The notes beneath the pieces were generated by a model. The model was not told the origin of the DNA and did not search any database. It saw nothing but the letters and a program-made list of their open reading frames with translations. From contig OY997588.1 of assembly GCA_963921825.1 (NCBI GenBank), positions 155,745,618-155,809,617 of the forward strand: DNA of 64,000 bases, written 5' to 3'. Made by a program: the position numbers and the translations under genes. Positions 1 to 12,700 of the stretch are shown here, in pieces. Position 1 is the stretch's first letter. Every line of letters starts with the position of its first letter. This DNA is from Erodium maritimum. Taxonomy: Eukaryota; Streptophyta; Magnoliopsida; Geraniales; Geraniaceae.

Positions 1-2370
1 GAGACAAACAATGTAGCGTTTAAACAAAAGCTACTATCAAATTGATCTTTTCTATCAGCTCACCAAAGAAATCCAACATAGGACTCTGGGTAAGTTCCAG
101 GATCAAGGCTTTTATGTTATTAGCTCATATTAAATTATTAGAGAGTTATAAATGGTATTCCATATGAGTGGTAAACTGTTATATAGTGGGATAGAGTAGA
201 CTGGATTTATAAACTGGACTACTATTAAAAATAAGGATAAAAAAATCGGCTTTTTTATGTATACTTTTCTGAGATAATTATATATACACGTTTTATAAAA
301 ACTAACAGTAAATTATTTTTTATAAAAAACATACTGTAAACTATTATTTATCTGCAAATATGTTATTATTAGCGTAATTTAATCATGTGACAGTCACATG
401 ATATTAACTATTTTTTTTTAAATGTTATACTTTTTGCGTTATACATGTTTTGCAGTTTGGCACCCTTATGTATGCATTTTTACAGCTGTATTTCGACGTT
501 TTTTTTGCAAAACGTACAGATTATTCATGTTCCTGGGTTTACAAACAGAAAATAATTTATCGTAAGTTTTTATAAAACGCGCATAGATCATCGCAGGTTG
601 TTGCAATTATCCCTAAATAATATTCTACAGAGGAGGTAAGTTGTTACACCGGTGGGTAAAAAAAATTAGATTTTCGATATATATCTTACAGAAAAAATCA
701 TGTGGCGCTTGATCGTTGATCGACACTTACAATTGTTGGACTTTCACCCAATTTTAGACGATTCATCCAAACAATGAAATTATCGTCCCAACTACTACGT
801 CGGATATACCCGCCCACCGATTCGACCAAACAAATAACCCTAGGGACCAGATTCATCCAACCCTATTCACCCCAGTTGGAAATGCTCTTACACATGTTAA
901 AAACAAAAGCTGAACATGAGCGTATCTACATGCTTAGACCATCTGCATTGGAGATCGAAAGAATCGTCGAAAGTGACGAAAAAAAAGGAATTGTTGACGT
1001 TTTGGCTCCGAGTCTGCAGATTCACTGACCGTCATTTCTCTCTTCCGATTCACTCTTCTCTCTGTCTCTCTCCTCCCTCACAATTCTCTCTCCTTCCTCA
1101 ACGAATCTTCTCCTTATACGTATGATTTGGGGTTGATACGATCATCTGAATCCGATACTCCACCAAAAATCTGGCAAATCCAACTTAATTTAGACCCACA
1201 GATTCAACCTCAAAAATCATCGTCAACCTTAAAAATCAACGTCACTGTGAACGGTTTTACATGCAAGCATAGAGAGTGATTATAATTAATCACTGGTGAT
1301 GCAAAAACAACAGTTACAGCTGTTGCTTCTCTGTCTCGTCGCGGAGTTCTAAAACCGCGTCGCATATAATTTACATGGCCCCATGCAATCCCCCTTTAGC
1401 CAAATCAATATTCAACTCATGTACTCGGTACTACTCATTAATTAATTAATATATTAATTAACACTAATTAGCTAGTAATTTTGTATTGAATGTGTATGCT
1501 TATCAATGGCCTCCCAGAACAGCCATTGACTTTTGCTAATATCTTACGTGTGTGTGAGAACGGGTCCACAAGGTTGTTTTTTCTTTTAATTTTTACTTTT
1601 AAGCACGCATATTGTCGAATTATATGAAAGGTGTCGCCAGCATGATGTTGCGATAACGGTCAATACTACCAGTACAGATATTGATGACAAGAAGTTAGAG
1701 CAGAGCGTCCCCATTATCGGATAAGAAGGTGCATTGTTGGATTGAGAATTCCCTGGTCCAGTTGACGTCGTCCTCTCTCAAATGATAAATGAAGATCCTA
1801 AAAACATAGAGATATTGGTTCCCGAAATAGTAGGAGAGGAACTTGTTGGTACTTGGTGGAACCTCTTCCACCCTATAATCAATGAAGCGGTGGTACCCGC
1901 TGATCTCTCGTCGACCCCAATAATTGGGAGAGGCGAGAGTGTTTACCGCCCCGTCAGTACAAACCCACCCCATCGGGGTTTTCTGACCGGCCCAAGTCAA
2001 CTCATATATCTGATTCCCTAGATCCTCGAGGTGTGCATGTTTAAAATTCAAGTTATTAGTTATTACTACATATTTTTAAGTTTTTAATCGTTATTTAATT
2101 TGATCTTGTTTAAATGAATTTTAGTTTGTATTATAACGATTGGTTTACTACTATATCCAACTATATCATTTTGGTCAAACTCATAGTCATCAACATGTAC
2201 TTGTATTGATTCTCCCTAGACACATTCATCTAGAAGTGTAGCTAGCTAGATGCTACATTTTACTTTGAACAACACATGTGACCGCTTGTACACATGGTCC
2301 ATATATATGAATATGATGCCGTATTTGTATATTAATACGTAGTGTGTGTCTAGCACACATAACAGTCACC
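1..2370. other. Gene-free stretch
   Basis: I see no supportable gene here. The stretch is A+T-rich with short ORFs that lack recognisable motifs or splice partners. Around 1800-1990 there is a patch (an AACCTCTTCCACC-like core followed by a GAAGCGGTGGT-like core) that resembles one near 41410-41530, so it is probably part of a dispersed repeat family I cannot name. Confidence 0.5.
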
Positions 2371-2378
2371 TTCACAAG

Positions 2379-2862
2379 CAAGGTTGTAAAAAACGTTAGA
2401 CATTAATTGGATGGGAAGGAGTGTTAGGCGTTAGACGGGGATTAATCTGAGATTAATCGGATTATTATTTTATTATTTTTTATTATATTATACTATATAA
2501 AAAATATTAATAATATCGAACATTAAACATAATAAAAACATAAATATTCTACTAAACTAAAAGTATCATACAATTCTTACAAGAATATCAATAAGTATGA
2601 CTATCAACTAGCATAATTTTATAGTTTCACTTGGTTTGTAGAAGGTTAGAAACTTTTTTTAACTACAAATCCGACCCGACGTCTGACCGACCCGCTCAAT
2701 TGATCGGTCAGACGGTGATTAGTCGGCCGAATCGGAGATTAATCAGTCATATTCCGCCCAAACGGCCTGGAGCGTCCTAGGAGGACAAATCGGATCGGTA
2801 GAATCCATTTCAGCGCCTAGACGAGGCCTTGGCGCCTCCAGGCGGGAATTTGTACAACATTG
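2379..2862. mobile_element. Non-autonomous hAT-type element, copy 1
   Basis: The ends are inverted and similar: CAAGGTTGTA on the left and TACAACATTG on the right. The flanks TTCACAAG (2371-2378) and TTTACAAG (2863-2870) match at 7 of 8 bases, as expected for an aged hAT 8-bp target duplication. The left part matches a second copy at 19859-20130 in reverse orientation, which supports a real family. No transposase is present, so it needs one supplied in trans. Confidence 0.75.
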
Positions 2863-3485
2863 TTTACAAGTTGGGGGCCATTTGGGTTCACACGGTTATC
2901 GAGCTTAGCCACCCTGAAACGGCCAAAATGCATGAGACCTAGCTTGAGTTTTGACTCTCTTTTCAACTCCACGTTCGAGTCAGCCATATGCATGTGCAGA
3001 GATGGTGTGCTTGTTTTGACAACTTTATAGCACAAAACATGTTCATGGCTCGGTTCATGTTCACTTTGGCACGTTGATTCTTCCGATAACGGTTCAATTT
3101 TGGGTGGCAAATGGTTTGAAACCATATATTCTTATATATGTTATACTCATCGTGCAACGCAAGTCCGTATATATTGGATTGATACAATCAACAAGCTTTG
3201 CGACTTGCGAGTTTATTTTAAACCCTTGTAGAGAAAACTTAACACCACATATATTAAGTTTGGTATCAAACATAATTATACAAATCATATTTTATTGTAC
3301 GAATTAAAAACTCATAAGAATCACAAGATGCAGTCAAAATAATGTCAACAAAGTACAAAAAATACGTATATGTGTCCTTTTTCGTCCTACTGTAACGCGG
3401 TTTAACGCGCGCACTCATGCACAAAAAGTGTTGATACCTCACGTAGCAAAGTGTTGGTACATACATTCAAAGTGTTGATACTTTA

Positions 3486-3771
3486 GAGCATCTCTAATGG
3501 TAGTTTATTCGTGTTGGCTATTCGATTAAAAAAATATTAAAATTTCCTATCAGGCAGCAACCTCCAGTGATAGGCGATAGTGTCGGTTGTTGGAGCTATA
3601 TTCTTCACAAACTCTTATCCGCCATCGGTTCAACCGTAGGTAAAGTTACCGCCAACGGATGCGTTGTCGGGTAATGGAAGTATTTTAGTATTTTTTTTGC
3701 TTTTTCTCTCTCCCACTTTTGTTTTCATCGGTCAGTCATCAGACTAGCATTGGAGATGCTCTTACATACAA
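3486..3771. mobile_element. Tourist-like (PIF/Harbinger) MITE
   Basis: It starts GAGCATCTCTAATGG and ends with the inverse, CATTGGAGATGCTC, flanked on both sides by TTA, the target duplication of the PIF/Harbinger superfamily. Length is 286 bp with no coding capacity. Its termini match the MITEs at 4629, 19133 and 27723. Confidence 0.85.
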
Positions 3772-4628
3772 AAAAATATTGATACCTAAGTTGTGATATT
3801 TTACATATACAAGTGTTGATATCTTTATGCACTGCAAACGTGATCAATACGTGCCACAACAACGATTAGAAGACGGAAAAATTTGTGCTATTTACTATAC
3901 AAGTTGACTATAATTTGTTTAACATAATGTCTTTTAAAAAATACTACCCTGTATATATATACTCATCATGCAAGTGCATTGTTTCGTTTTTACGCGCATA
4001 TTTTTAACCGTTTATATGATACATGAATGGTGGTTGACAAATTTAAGCTGGAGTAATTTTAATATTATTCTTCCTTGTTAATTGAAATTATTTACCTTAA
4101 ACTTATTGGAATCTTCAACAACTACAAGGTCTTAAAGCCGAAATTAAAAAAGAAATCAAGCATGTGAGAGGAGCATATAATATAGGAAAATTAAATGCAA
4201 AGTTTGCTTTGTCCAATGAGGTTTCATGTGGGAAAAGAATAGTGTCGTCAATACCGTACGAATTGGCCTCTCCTTCCTGCCTTTTGCCTTACTCGGGAGC
4301 ACAAAATCAATTCAATTTTTTACAACTTTTTTTTTAAATTACGAGGCAATATATTATTATAAATGGCTTAAATTTATAATATTTTGATATTCCATCTCAG
4401 GTGTGGCTGACAATGACAGTACGATTTTTGGCTTAATTTGTTGAGTAAGCCCTCACATGTTGAGGCCACACTCTTAGTAATCATAATAGTACTTTTAAGT
4501 AATAATTATTTCGAGGAAGGAGACAAGGAGCTTTCATTTGTTCTCTCGAATTTTCATGGAAATTTCATCTCCATCACTGGAAATTTAATGCCTACCTACC
4601 TATCTCAATTTTCAATAATATTAGTTTA

Positions 4629-4890
4629 GAGCATCTCGAATCATTACTATGGTTGTTAACGGAAAAGAGGAGGCTGAAAGAGTATCAACCGGTTGAAAGA
4701 GATTTTTTTTACAGTCATGAGGTTGAAAGGGAGAGACGGAAAGACAAAAAAGCTTTTCTTTACTTTTCGTATCAGTTGGCTGAAAGCATTGACAATTAGC
4801 TGACCACCAGGTGATAGCGTTTTTTAAAAATAATTTCTCTCTCCATTTTTTTGCTTTCAGTCACCTATCAACTTTGGACTGGAGATGCTC
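4629..4890. mobile_element. Tourist-like (PIF/Harbinger) MITE
   Basis: The termini are GAGCATCTCGAATC and GGACTGGAGATGCTC with TTA on both flanks. It is 262 bp and non-coding. The interior (a run around GGTTGAAAG and GGCTGAAAG) is closer to the copy at 27723 than to that at 3486, so at least two subfamilies exist in the window. Confidence 0.85.
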
Positions 4891-5254
4891 TTAGATCAAA
4901 ATAAAATGATGCATATTACGGGGACTTATTTACAAAATAGTCTTATTTCGAATATAATTACATCATATTTTTTCAGTTCTGGTTTTTTTTAAGATGCTAC
5001 CTTTAATGGTTGTTCGGTTGGTACATGGAATACCCAAGTTAGTAGGAGAATTCCTCGTCGATAATGAATTTTATCCGATCAGGTAAAATCCAAATAGTTT
5101 TTATTAAGAACAAATCCGGCCATTGGTAATAAAACAATTTTAGTTCATTTAAGTTAATATATCATTTATTATTATATTCAGTTTGAATCCCTATTAAAAA
5201 ATAAATATACCAATTATACGACACTACACTATATTATTTTTAGATGCGAGAAGC

Positions 5255-5408
5255 TACAACAACAAGTATGGATTCAAATATATATTACACATTAGATGAA
5301 TTTACGATAATAATAAGTGAAGCACTAAGCTATAACAATAAGTATGGATTCAAATATATATTACTCATTACATGAACTTATTACGATTATAACATGTGAA
5401 GCACTAGC
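5255..5408. repeat. Direct duplication, about 77-bp unit
   Basis: Two adjacent copies of a unit containing AGTATGGATTCAAATATATA and GTGAAGCACTA lie head to tail with moderate divergence. It is a simple local duplication with no coding content. Confidence 0.7.
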
Positions 5409-5409
5409 C

Positions 5410-8400
5410 CCACACGAACATAATAATTGCACATATATATATGCAGAGAAGTCCACGAAGATACATGCACCTTATTTCTCTTTCGAAGGATATGGTACGG
5501 TCAGCAGAAATAGAACGATCCGTACCCAAAATATGTGCGATAGCGACACGCCCGGTCCGCATTAAGAGTATGCTCGAGTATAGCCAGCTGGTAAAATAAT
5601 TAGTATGCGTTGCGACATCGAATCGATAAAATAAATTGCGGATCGGATAGAGATGTGACAACATATATTAAGGTAGACTAGAGTTTACTTATTTGTGGTT
5701 AAGGTTTCGAATGTGGCAACAAGACCGATCCTTGTGGGGTTCCGCGAGAAACTACGAAGAAAGAGTACAAGGAATCTCCAACCACCGTATCCATATATAT
5801 TAGCCATTATGGGTTTTTGTATATATACATATTTTTAACTCGAGTGTGTGTATATATATATATTTATATATACTCATGTTGTTGGAGGAAGAGGCCTAGT
5901 TGTTGACTACGAAGGGGCCGGGAAATAAGCTTTCAAATACACAAAGAAGAACAGTATATGGTTTGATGAGATTATTGTATATTTGAGATGATTGTAAAAA
6001 ATATTTTGTGGTATTTATATTTGAAAGTTGTAGTTTTGTTTATAATTGTAAAAAAAGCATATAATAATTTCTTTTTTGTTTGTTTGCAAAATTTTGTATA
6101 GATTAATTTCAAAATGATGGTTTTATCCTTGAAAAATGAATAATGAATCTAGAATTACCAGCTCCGTTAATTATTTCTTGCCCCATTCGTCCATGACCAT
6201 CCGTGGGCACCTGTCCTAAAGCCAAAGTCGTCTGCACGCATCTATTTGTAGGTATTGGTCAAAAGGCCTATGTTATCCGAGGTCGTTCAAGATCGTCTAA
6301 AGCTCAACCATAATATGTCAGCATCATCCATAATTCGATCATGGTCAGCCAAAAGCGACCATGGCTCGGTAATTTTGCATTGAACTGTTAATTTAAAATT
6401 TAGTTGGGTTGGTCTTTTAATTTGATTCCCTACTGTTCCATGTGCTCTTAATATGTGTACCAAGTCAAGCAAACACATTACACATTACCAATTCAAAGAG
6501 GATACAAATTAAGCAAAAGTGGATTTTTTTATAATTATGTTTAAATTCTGAGAATAAAATAATCGTTTTGAGCTAAAATTATACAGTGTAACAAAAAGAG
6601 GTTGGTGATATTTTTTCTACAATAATTAAATATATGGTTGCAAATAGCAAAAATATATATTTTATTTACATGATCAACAAAAAAAACAAGAAAATCTTAT
6701 TTTAATCTATTTTTTGACCTAATTTTTTTTGACTAAAAAAGTGCAAGATTTCATTAAAATTTTTTAAAAAAATAATATATAGTAATGTATTAAGAAGGTT
6801 TCCTGATCACTGATGAAAAGACATAAAATGTGTTCTTTTGGTTAACTAGTGAGCCACTTTGTTCGCAATTCTTTTTACAAATTAGAGAGTAATTCTCTCG
6901 TAACTAAGACAAAACCGACGAATACTGCTCAAGGTATTGCCTATACGCTGCAACCTCTATAGAGTGCGACCAAACCTGAATAATCCATCAGTATTGTAGG
7001 AAAGAGGGGTGGGGGTTGGAAAACGGAACTGGGAGTACCGCTCAAGGTATTGCCTAAACACTGCATCTGAATCTGTGCGAAGCGACCAAACCTGAACTTG
7101 ACAGTTATATTGGGAGGATATACGTGAATCAAGGTTCCCTCCCAAGAAAAGTCTCCAAAACTCTGCTCACTAGTCATTGATCTTGCAAAGAAGAAATATA
7201 GATAAAATAAAAAAAGACCCAATCGATTAATCTGATCCAAAATCGAGAGTGGGGTCAAAGAGGGTGCCACAGTGAAGGCCAGGGAGAAGGACGTGCCAAT
7301 GGAGGCTTCGGAGACATTGAGGGTTGCTCAGGAAAGATGATCTGATACAGGGAGGTCGAGGGGCTTTGAGGCGGCGAGATCGATTAATGTCGAGGTGAGG
7401 CAGACGACAACCACTAGAGTTGCAGATGGGGAATCGAATAAGGTCGGGAGACACCTCATTGGTGATGGGAGAAAGCTAACATCACAGTGACTAAAGGCGA
7501 CTTGATCCCTAGCGGAAAAAATTTCTAATGGAGCTCATAGAGGAGATAGGTTGTTCGGTCCTTGGAATGTATATAAATTATTTATTTCTGACCCAATCTA
7601 CACTCTACTCTAATATAATCAACCAAATCACCTTTAGTAATGGTTGTCGGAAACTTAATTTTAATGTCATGTTAAAATCGATCGATCTAAAATATCGCAA
7701 TAATAAGTGAATTTACTAAAATACTTCTCATCTGATGATAAAAACCAAGTATATTAAATGTAGCACTCTAATGCATATCTACTATTCTTCGACATATTGG
7801 CACGACGAAAACTAAAATACAAAGGGATTTTTCGAATCGATATACTTTAGATAACTTTCTTATCCTCTGTCTATATTTCCTAGTCGGTTAAAAGTAGACT
7901 TAATGTTGTGGGTTCATGCATGAATTTTCGTATTTATCAGACACAAAATCTTAGTGTTTTTTTGTCTTGTCACTATTATCTTATCCTTCTACTGCAACAT
8001 CCATATGCATTGTTCCATTTCGTATAGTCAAACAATGTGGCTTGAAAAAGAGTTGTATCTCCATATCTATGACCAGTGATGTGAAAAATAGGGTCGGGAT
8101 GGATGTTTGGGTATCAAATTTTGTGATCTCAACCCGTTTTGTTGTTGTCGGTGATATCAGATGGGTGGGTCGGTTTGACTCCTATTAATCAGACGAATCA
8201 CCACACACAGATATGAAATGAAACGAAGTTGTCTTCAAACCCTTTAATTGTGAAGATATGCTTCGCGTCGATGAATTCTCCGACCAACTGTTACAGATCT
8301 CTTTTGTATTGATCGTGACAGAATTAAATACCTAATTTCATTAGGGTGTGACCGAATATTTGACTCGCCTAAAAATAATCTTAAGATCAAATGTGGAGAT

Positions 8401-9560
8401 TTTAATAACGTTGTGGAGTTATAAGAGAGTATTTTGATAGATAAAACTGCATGTTGAAACAAATCCGCATAGTTTTGATGTGAGACAAAACATTATATGG
8501 GTAGAATCCATATTAAATTTGTTGTAAAAATTAAAGTTCATCAGTGACAACCATGGAAGCTCCAAACCCTACAATGAGTTTTTAGTGTGTGCATTTTCGT
8601 GCGCCACATATTATTATGGTCATCGAGGGCGGTTGGTGGATGTCTTCAAATTGGTTCGGAATGTCGGGAAGATGGGGAGATAACGTCTTCCTCTATGAAG
8701 CCATCATGCTTCTCTCTCTCGTGCATCCGCTTTTCAGCGTCACTAAATCTGAAGACCGAAACACCTCTAGAGGCGATCCGCAACTAATTGGACCATAGGT
8801 CGTCACCGCCGAGGGCGACCAGGAATCAATATCAAGTGTTTTTGTTGGCACGCACAATCAAACGAGATCTGTTACACAACCTCGATAGAACAAATGAGGT
8901 GCCAGGGATACAAGTAAGTAGTTGGGGAGGAACAACATCTCGACCTCTATCTGATTTCCTTCACCAATCATTGTGATCGCTAATCGAATCACGCTCTTTT
9001 TACCGAGATTTCACAGTTGTCCCCTATGATAAGCATCAATTTTTTTTATGAGAGAGAAATACAGAGAAATCCTATTTTATCCTAATCTAGTCCACCACTC
9101 ACATTTTTTCCCAAGAAAATGTATCCATCGGGATTCAAACCCGTGACCTCAAGGAGAGGTGAGACGTGAAAAAGTATTCACTACCAAGCTAACCCAAATG
9201 GGCAACAAGTAATAGTTTGGCACCAGTATCTGTATCAAGTCGAGGCAGGATTGGTTCCTTTGTCCTTTGAGTTTTTAAAGTTCATGGTTTTTAACGTTTA
9301 GCCCCTTATGTCAAGACCGACTATACCTTAGTTACAGTTCAAAGATTAGTTTACAAAATAGGTTTCGGAAGGACTGATACCCCCACCGATCCTTTTATAT
9401 CTACTTTTTACTGATATTAGTAAAAATTCTTTAAAAAATAACTGTTTAACCTAATTTTAATACAACTACATTTACAAAAAAAATCGAGATCACCATATGA
9501 ATATTGTTTCCTTTACTCTTCACTTACAAACATATTTATAAAACGGGCCAATTTATTGCT
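5410..9560. other. Gene-free stretch upstream of the PRORSD1-like gene
   Basis: I see no gene with plausible splicing or a known domain. A diverged direct repeat is present (6924-6980 and 7037-7101, sharing GCTCAAGGTATTGCC and CGACCAAACCTGAA). Around 9120-9210 a GGGATTCAAACCCGTGACC patch resembles the tail of common plant dispersed repeats but lacks a full tRNA fold. Confidence 0.5.
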
Positions 9561-9576
9561 TCAATGTCATATTACA

Positions 9577-9592
9577 TTGGGCCCAAGCCCAT
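9577..9592. promoter_or_regulatory. Site II-like promoter motifs
   Basis: A TTGGGCCCAAGCCCAT cluster lies about 180 bp upstream of the PRORSD1-like start codon. TGGGCC/GGCCCA site II elements are typical of plant housekeeping promoters and are bound by TCP factors. A similar cluster is in the divergent promoter at 48.9 kb. Assignment is by motif and position only. Confidence 0.5.
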
Positions 9593-9773
9593 TCCTCCAA
9601 CAGACAGAGATTCCAAAACGACAGACAAAGTGTGCGTTCTGATGCAAGTGCGTCTCTTGTTCAGTTTCACTTCTGACTTCGGAGCTCTCTACCCTACAAA
9701 CCTACCATCCTTCATCGCCGAATATATTCCTTCTCCGAAGACTGCGAGGTTTGATTGCTGCCGGAACTGAAGA

Positions 9774-12700
9774 ATGGCTTGCACGAAGGATCAATTGCTT
9801 GCTAAATTACAGGTTCTTCGTTGTCATTCTCAATCTTTTTGGGTACCCTTTCAATGTTCTTATGGCATATTCTGATTATTGGAGTGAAATCTGATCTGGG
9901 TTCTGTGTGTTGCTTCAAAATTTCCATGGGTTGTGGTTTTTCGGAGCTGTAGATGAACGGATTGTAGTTAATTTCAGTTCTCAAGTGTCTTTGAACTCAA
10001 AAAGGGACCTGCTTTAGCATTATTTATTCGTTGTCGGTAGATGTGTTTGGGGAGATTCATTGCAGCTCGTGTGGGGTTGTTGTTGGATTCATTGTTTTTG
10101 ATGTGGTATTCTGTTTGTTTGCTCCAACATTTGATTTATAGTTGACACTGAAAAGTTTTAGTTACTTCATGTGAGCTGCTGGGAATTAGACCATTATTTG
10201 TTTAAGTTGAAATTAGTCAGTAGATTATCCAAAGAAGAGGTTAGAGCTCCCACAATGGAGGGCAATTCATAGGTATTTTGGGCTTGGCGATTTGGAATTG
10301 CCAAGTAACTCGCCGCTTACACGGCGATCTGGGCTTGGCGTAATGGGAAGCCCCCAATTGAGTGCTAATTTTTTAATTAGCCTGGGCTATCCACTAAGCA
10401 GTGGCTGTTTGCACCGTGAGACAAATTCAATTAGCCTGAACAATTTCAATTAATATGGGCTATTAGCCAAGCATCGTGGATGCTCTTAGCCAAATTATTT
10501 ACTTAGAATGGTGTCAGCTATCATGGATATTTGATTAAAGCATAGCTATCTATGTTCACAAACCGTTTAGGTATATTGGTATTCTTCGCTCTCTTCTCGT
10601 GCTTCTCAATAAGCCATATAGGAGCCATAGTCTAAATGCTAATACAGATGTAGTTATGAATTATTCTATTTAAACGTGTTCGTATATAATGCATGTCTAT
10701 TACGCTTGTGATACTTTCAACTTCATGGCCACTTTGCTCATCAAGGCCACAGAAACACAACAATCATTGTATCAACCACAAGGCTCACAACTTCATGGCT
10801 AATGTTTGCTTTTCTTTTGTAGGACCTTGAAATCAATTTTTCCAAATATGAGCACCCACCTGTTTTGACAGTCGAGGCACAGGTAGACCCAATAAAAATG
10901 GGCTTCAGTCATATCTGTATTGTTATGTATAGTGGTTAAAATTCTTAAACAGAGATATTTTATTCTCAGGCAAAATATGTTGGCGATAAGGGAGCTGCAC
11001 TGAGTAAAAATTTGTTCTTGAAGGTATCAGGGTCCTTTCCATTTTAGAAGTGGAGTACATTCTTAAAAATTGTACCTTTTTCTCTATCCTTTATGTGTAG
11101 TTAAATACTAGTAATATCTCGTGCATTCAGGACAAAAAACACCGGCTCTATATTGTTTCTGCTCTGCCAGATACCAATGTAGATCTGAAAGGTAAGTCAG
11201 CTCTCCTAATTTTCATGACATTATTGAATTAAGGGAAAATTGCGGAAAATGACCCTCATGTTTGAGATTATGGCAACTTGTGTCCCTGAAGAAAAAACTC
11301 GTCCAACTGGTAGCCCCAAAATTTCATTTTTTTTGCACCGTATGTGAAAAGAAATGGGTTTCATCCAAAATGGGTCACCTCCAAAGTTTTTTAAAACACC
11401 ACTTATACCCTTATATTAAAAAGAAATGTTTGCAAGATCCCTCAAGTATAACATTTCGGCAATTTGTGACCCTGGACTAATCAAAGGATTGAAGAGTAAA
11501 TCAGCCTTTTCGTCGGTTTTTTAACTTTGAGATCAACCGTGCTAAAATATCAAAGTTCAGGGGTACAAGTTGCAAGTTTCCAAAAACAAATACATGAGGG
11601 TCATTTTTTTTCGTATTTTTCCTTGAATTAATTTCATATGTATGTGCATCACAAGCCTGCCCATTGGTTTAACTGTCATATGATCAGTTTTTGCTTCTTG
11701 CTCATAACTTTTTAACTTGTCAGATTTTAATTGGATTTATTTGTGTCTTGAAAGCTGAGCAGTTTTATCTCAAAGGCTTGGTTTGGGGAAAGGAGGTCTG
11801 AGGATGGCTCCTGAAGAAGCTTTGGGTGAAATACTTAAGGTTTTATATTTATTTATTGTATTTGTATGTTGGGTTTTGGATTATTACATAAATGCTGGAA
11901 CCAGAAATTCGAGAACACTACCTCGTATCATTTTAATCCGAGACAAGGAACCCATCTCAACCATTGGATTGTTAAGATGGAAGGCTCAGTTTTAAAAAAG
12001 AAGTCTTTTCGTCGGTTTTTTAACTGTGATAAACGGTGCAAAAAAATGAAAGTTCAGGGTACAAGTTGCAAGAGTTTTTTCTTCAGGGTCACAAGTTGCC
12101 AAAACACATACATGAGGGTCATTTTTTGCAACTTTCCCTAAATTTTAATTTGAAGTTATTAACTCTGTCTGCCTGCATACTTGTTTTCTTTTTGCAGGTA
12201 TCATTGGGATGTGTCACACCTTTTGCAGTGGTAAATGAGTCAGCACGGTATACATGCATGCAATCTGTATTTGCTTTGTGTGTTGATTTATGTGATAATC
12301 TCATGCTAAACCTGTCACATTTGTCACTTAGCTATACTGAATTCCAGATTTTATTTTTATTGTATTATATTTTATTTTTCTATCGGTCTTGAATACATAT
12401 ATTTAGAGGTGGACATTTTATTATAATTCTTCCACTGTCGGGCATTTATTATTTTGCTGAACAGTTAGTTTAACAATGGTATCTGAATTCTATCCTCTTC
12501 ACAGGCAAGTTTCCCTTTTATTGGACCAAGGATTTAAAACCAAGGATCGGTGCATCTTCCACCCACTGGCCAATGATACATCAATAGGTTTGTTATAAAT
12601 CTAGAAGTACATTTGATCATATCTCTGTACTACCAAGAACTCATATTATTGGGCCTTGTCGTAAAAGTTCACTCTAATAGCTATATATTACAAACCGTCA

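Noticed and set aside
774-1028. 84-codon frame near the start
   Set aside because: No domain, no splice context and no promoter; typical chance frame.
9120-9210. tRNA-like GGGATTCAAACCCGTGACC patch
   Set aside because: T-arm-like words only; acceptor and anticodon stems cannot be formed.
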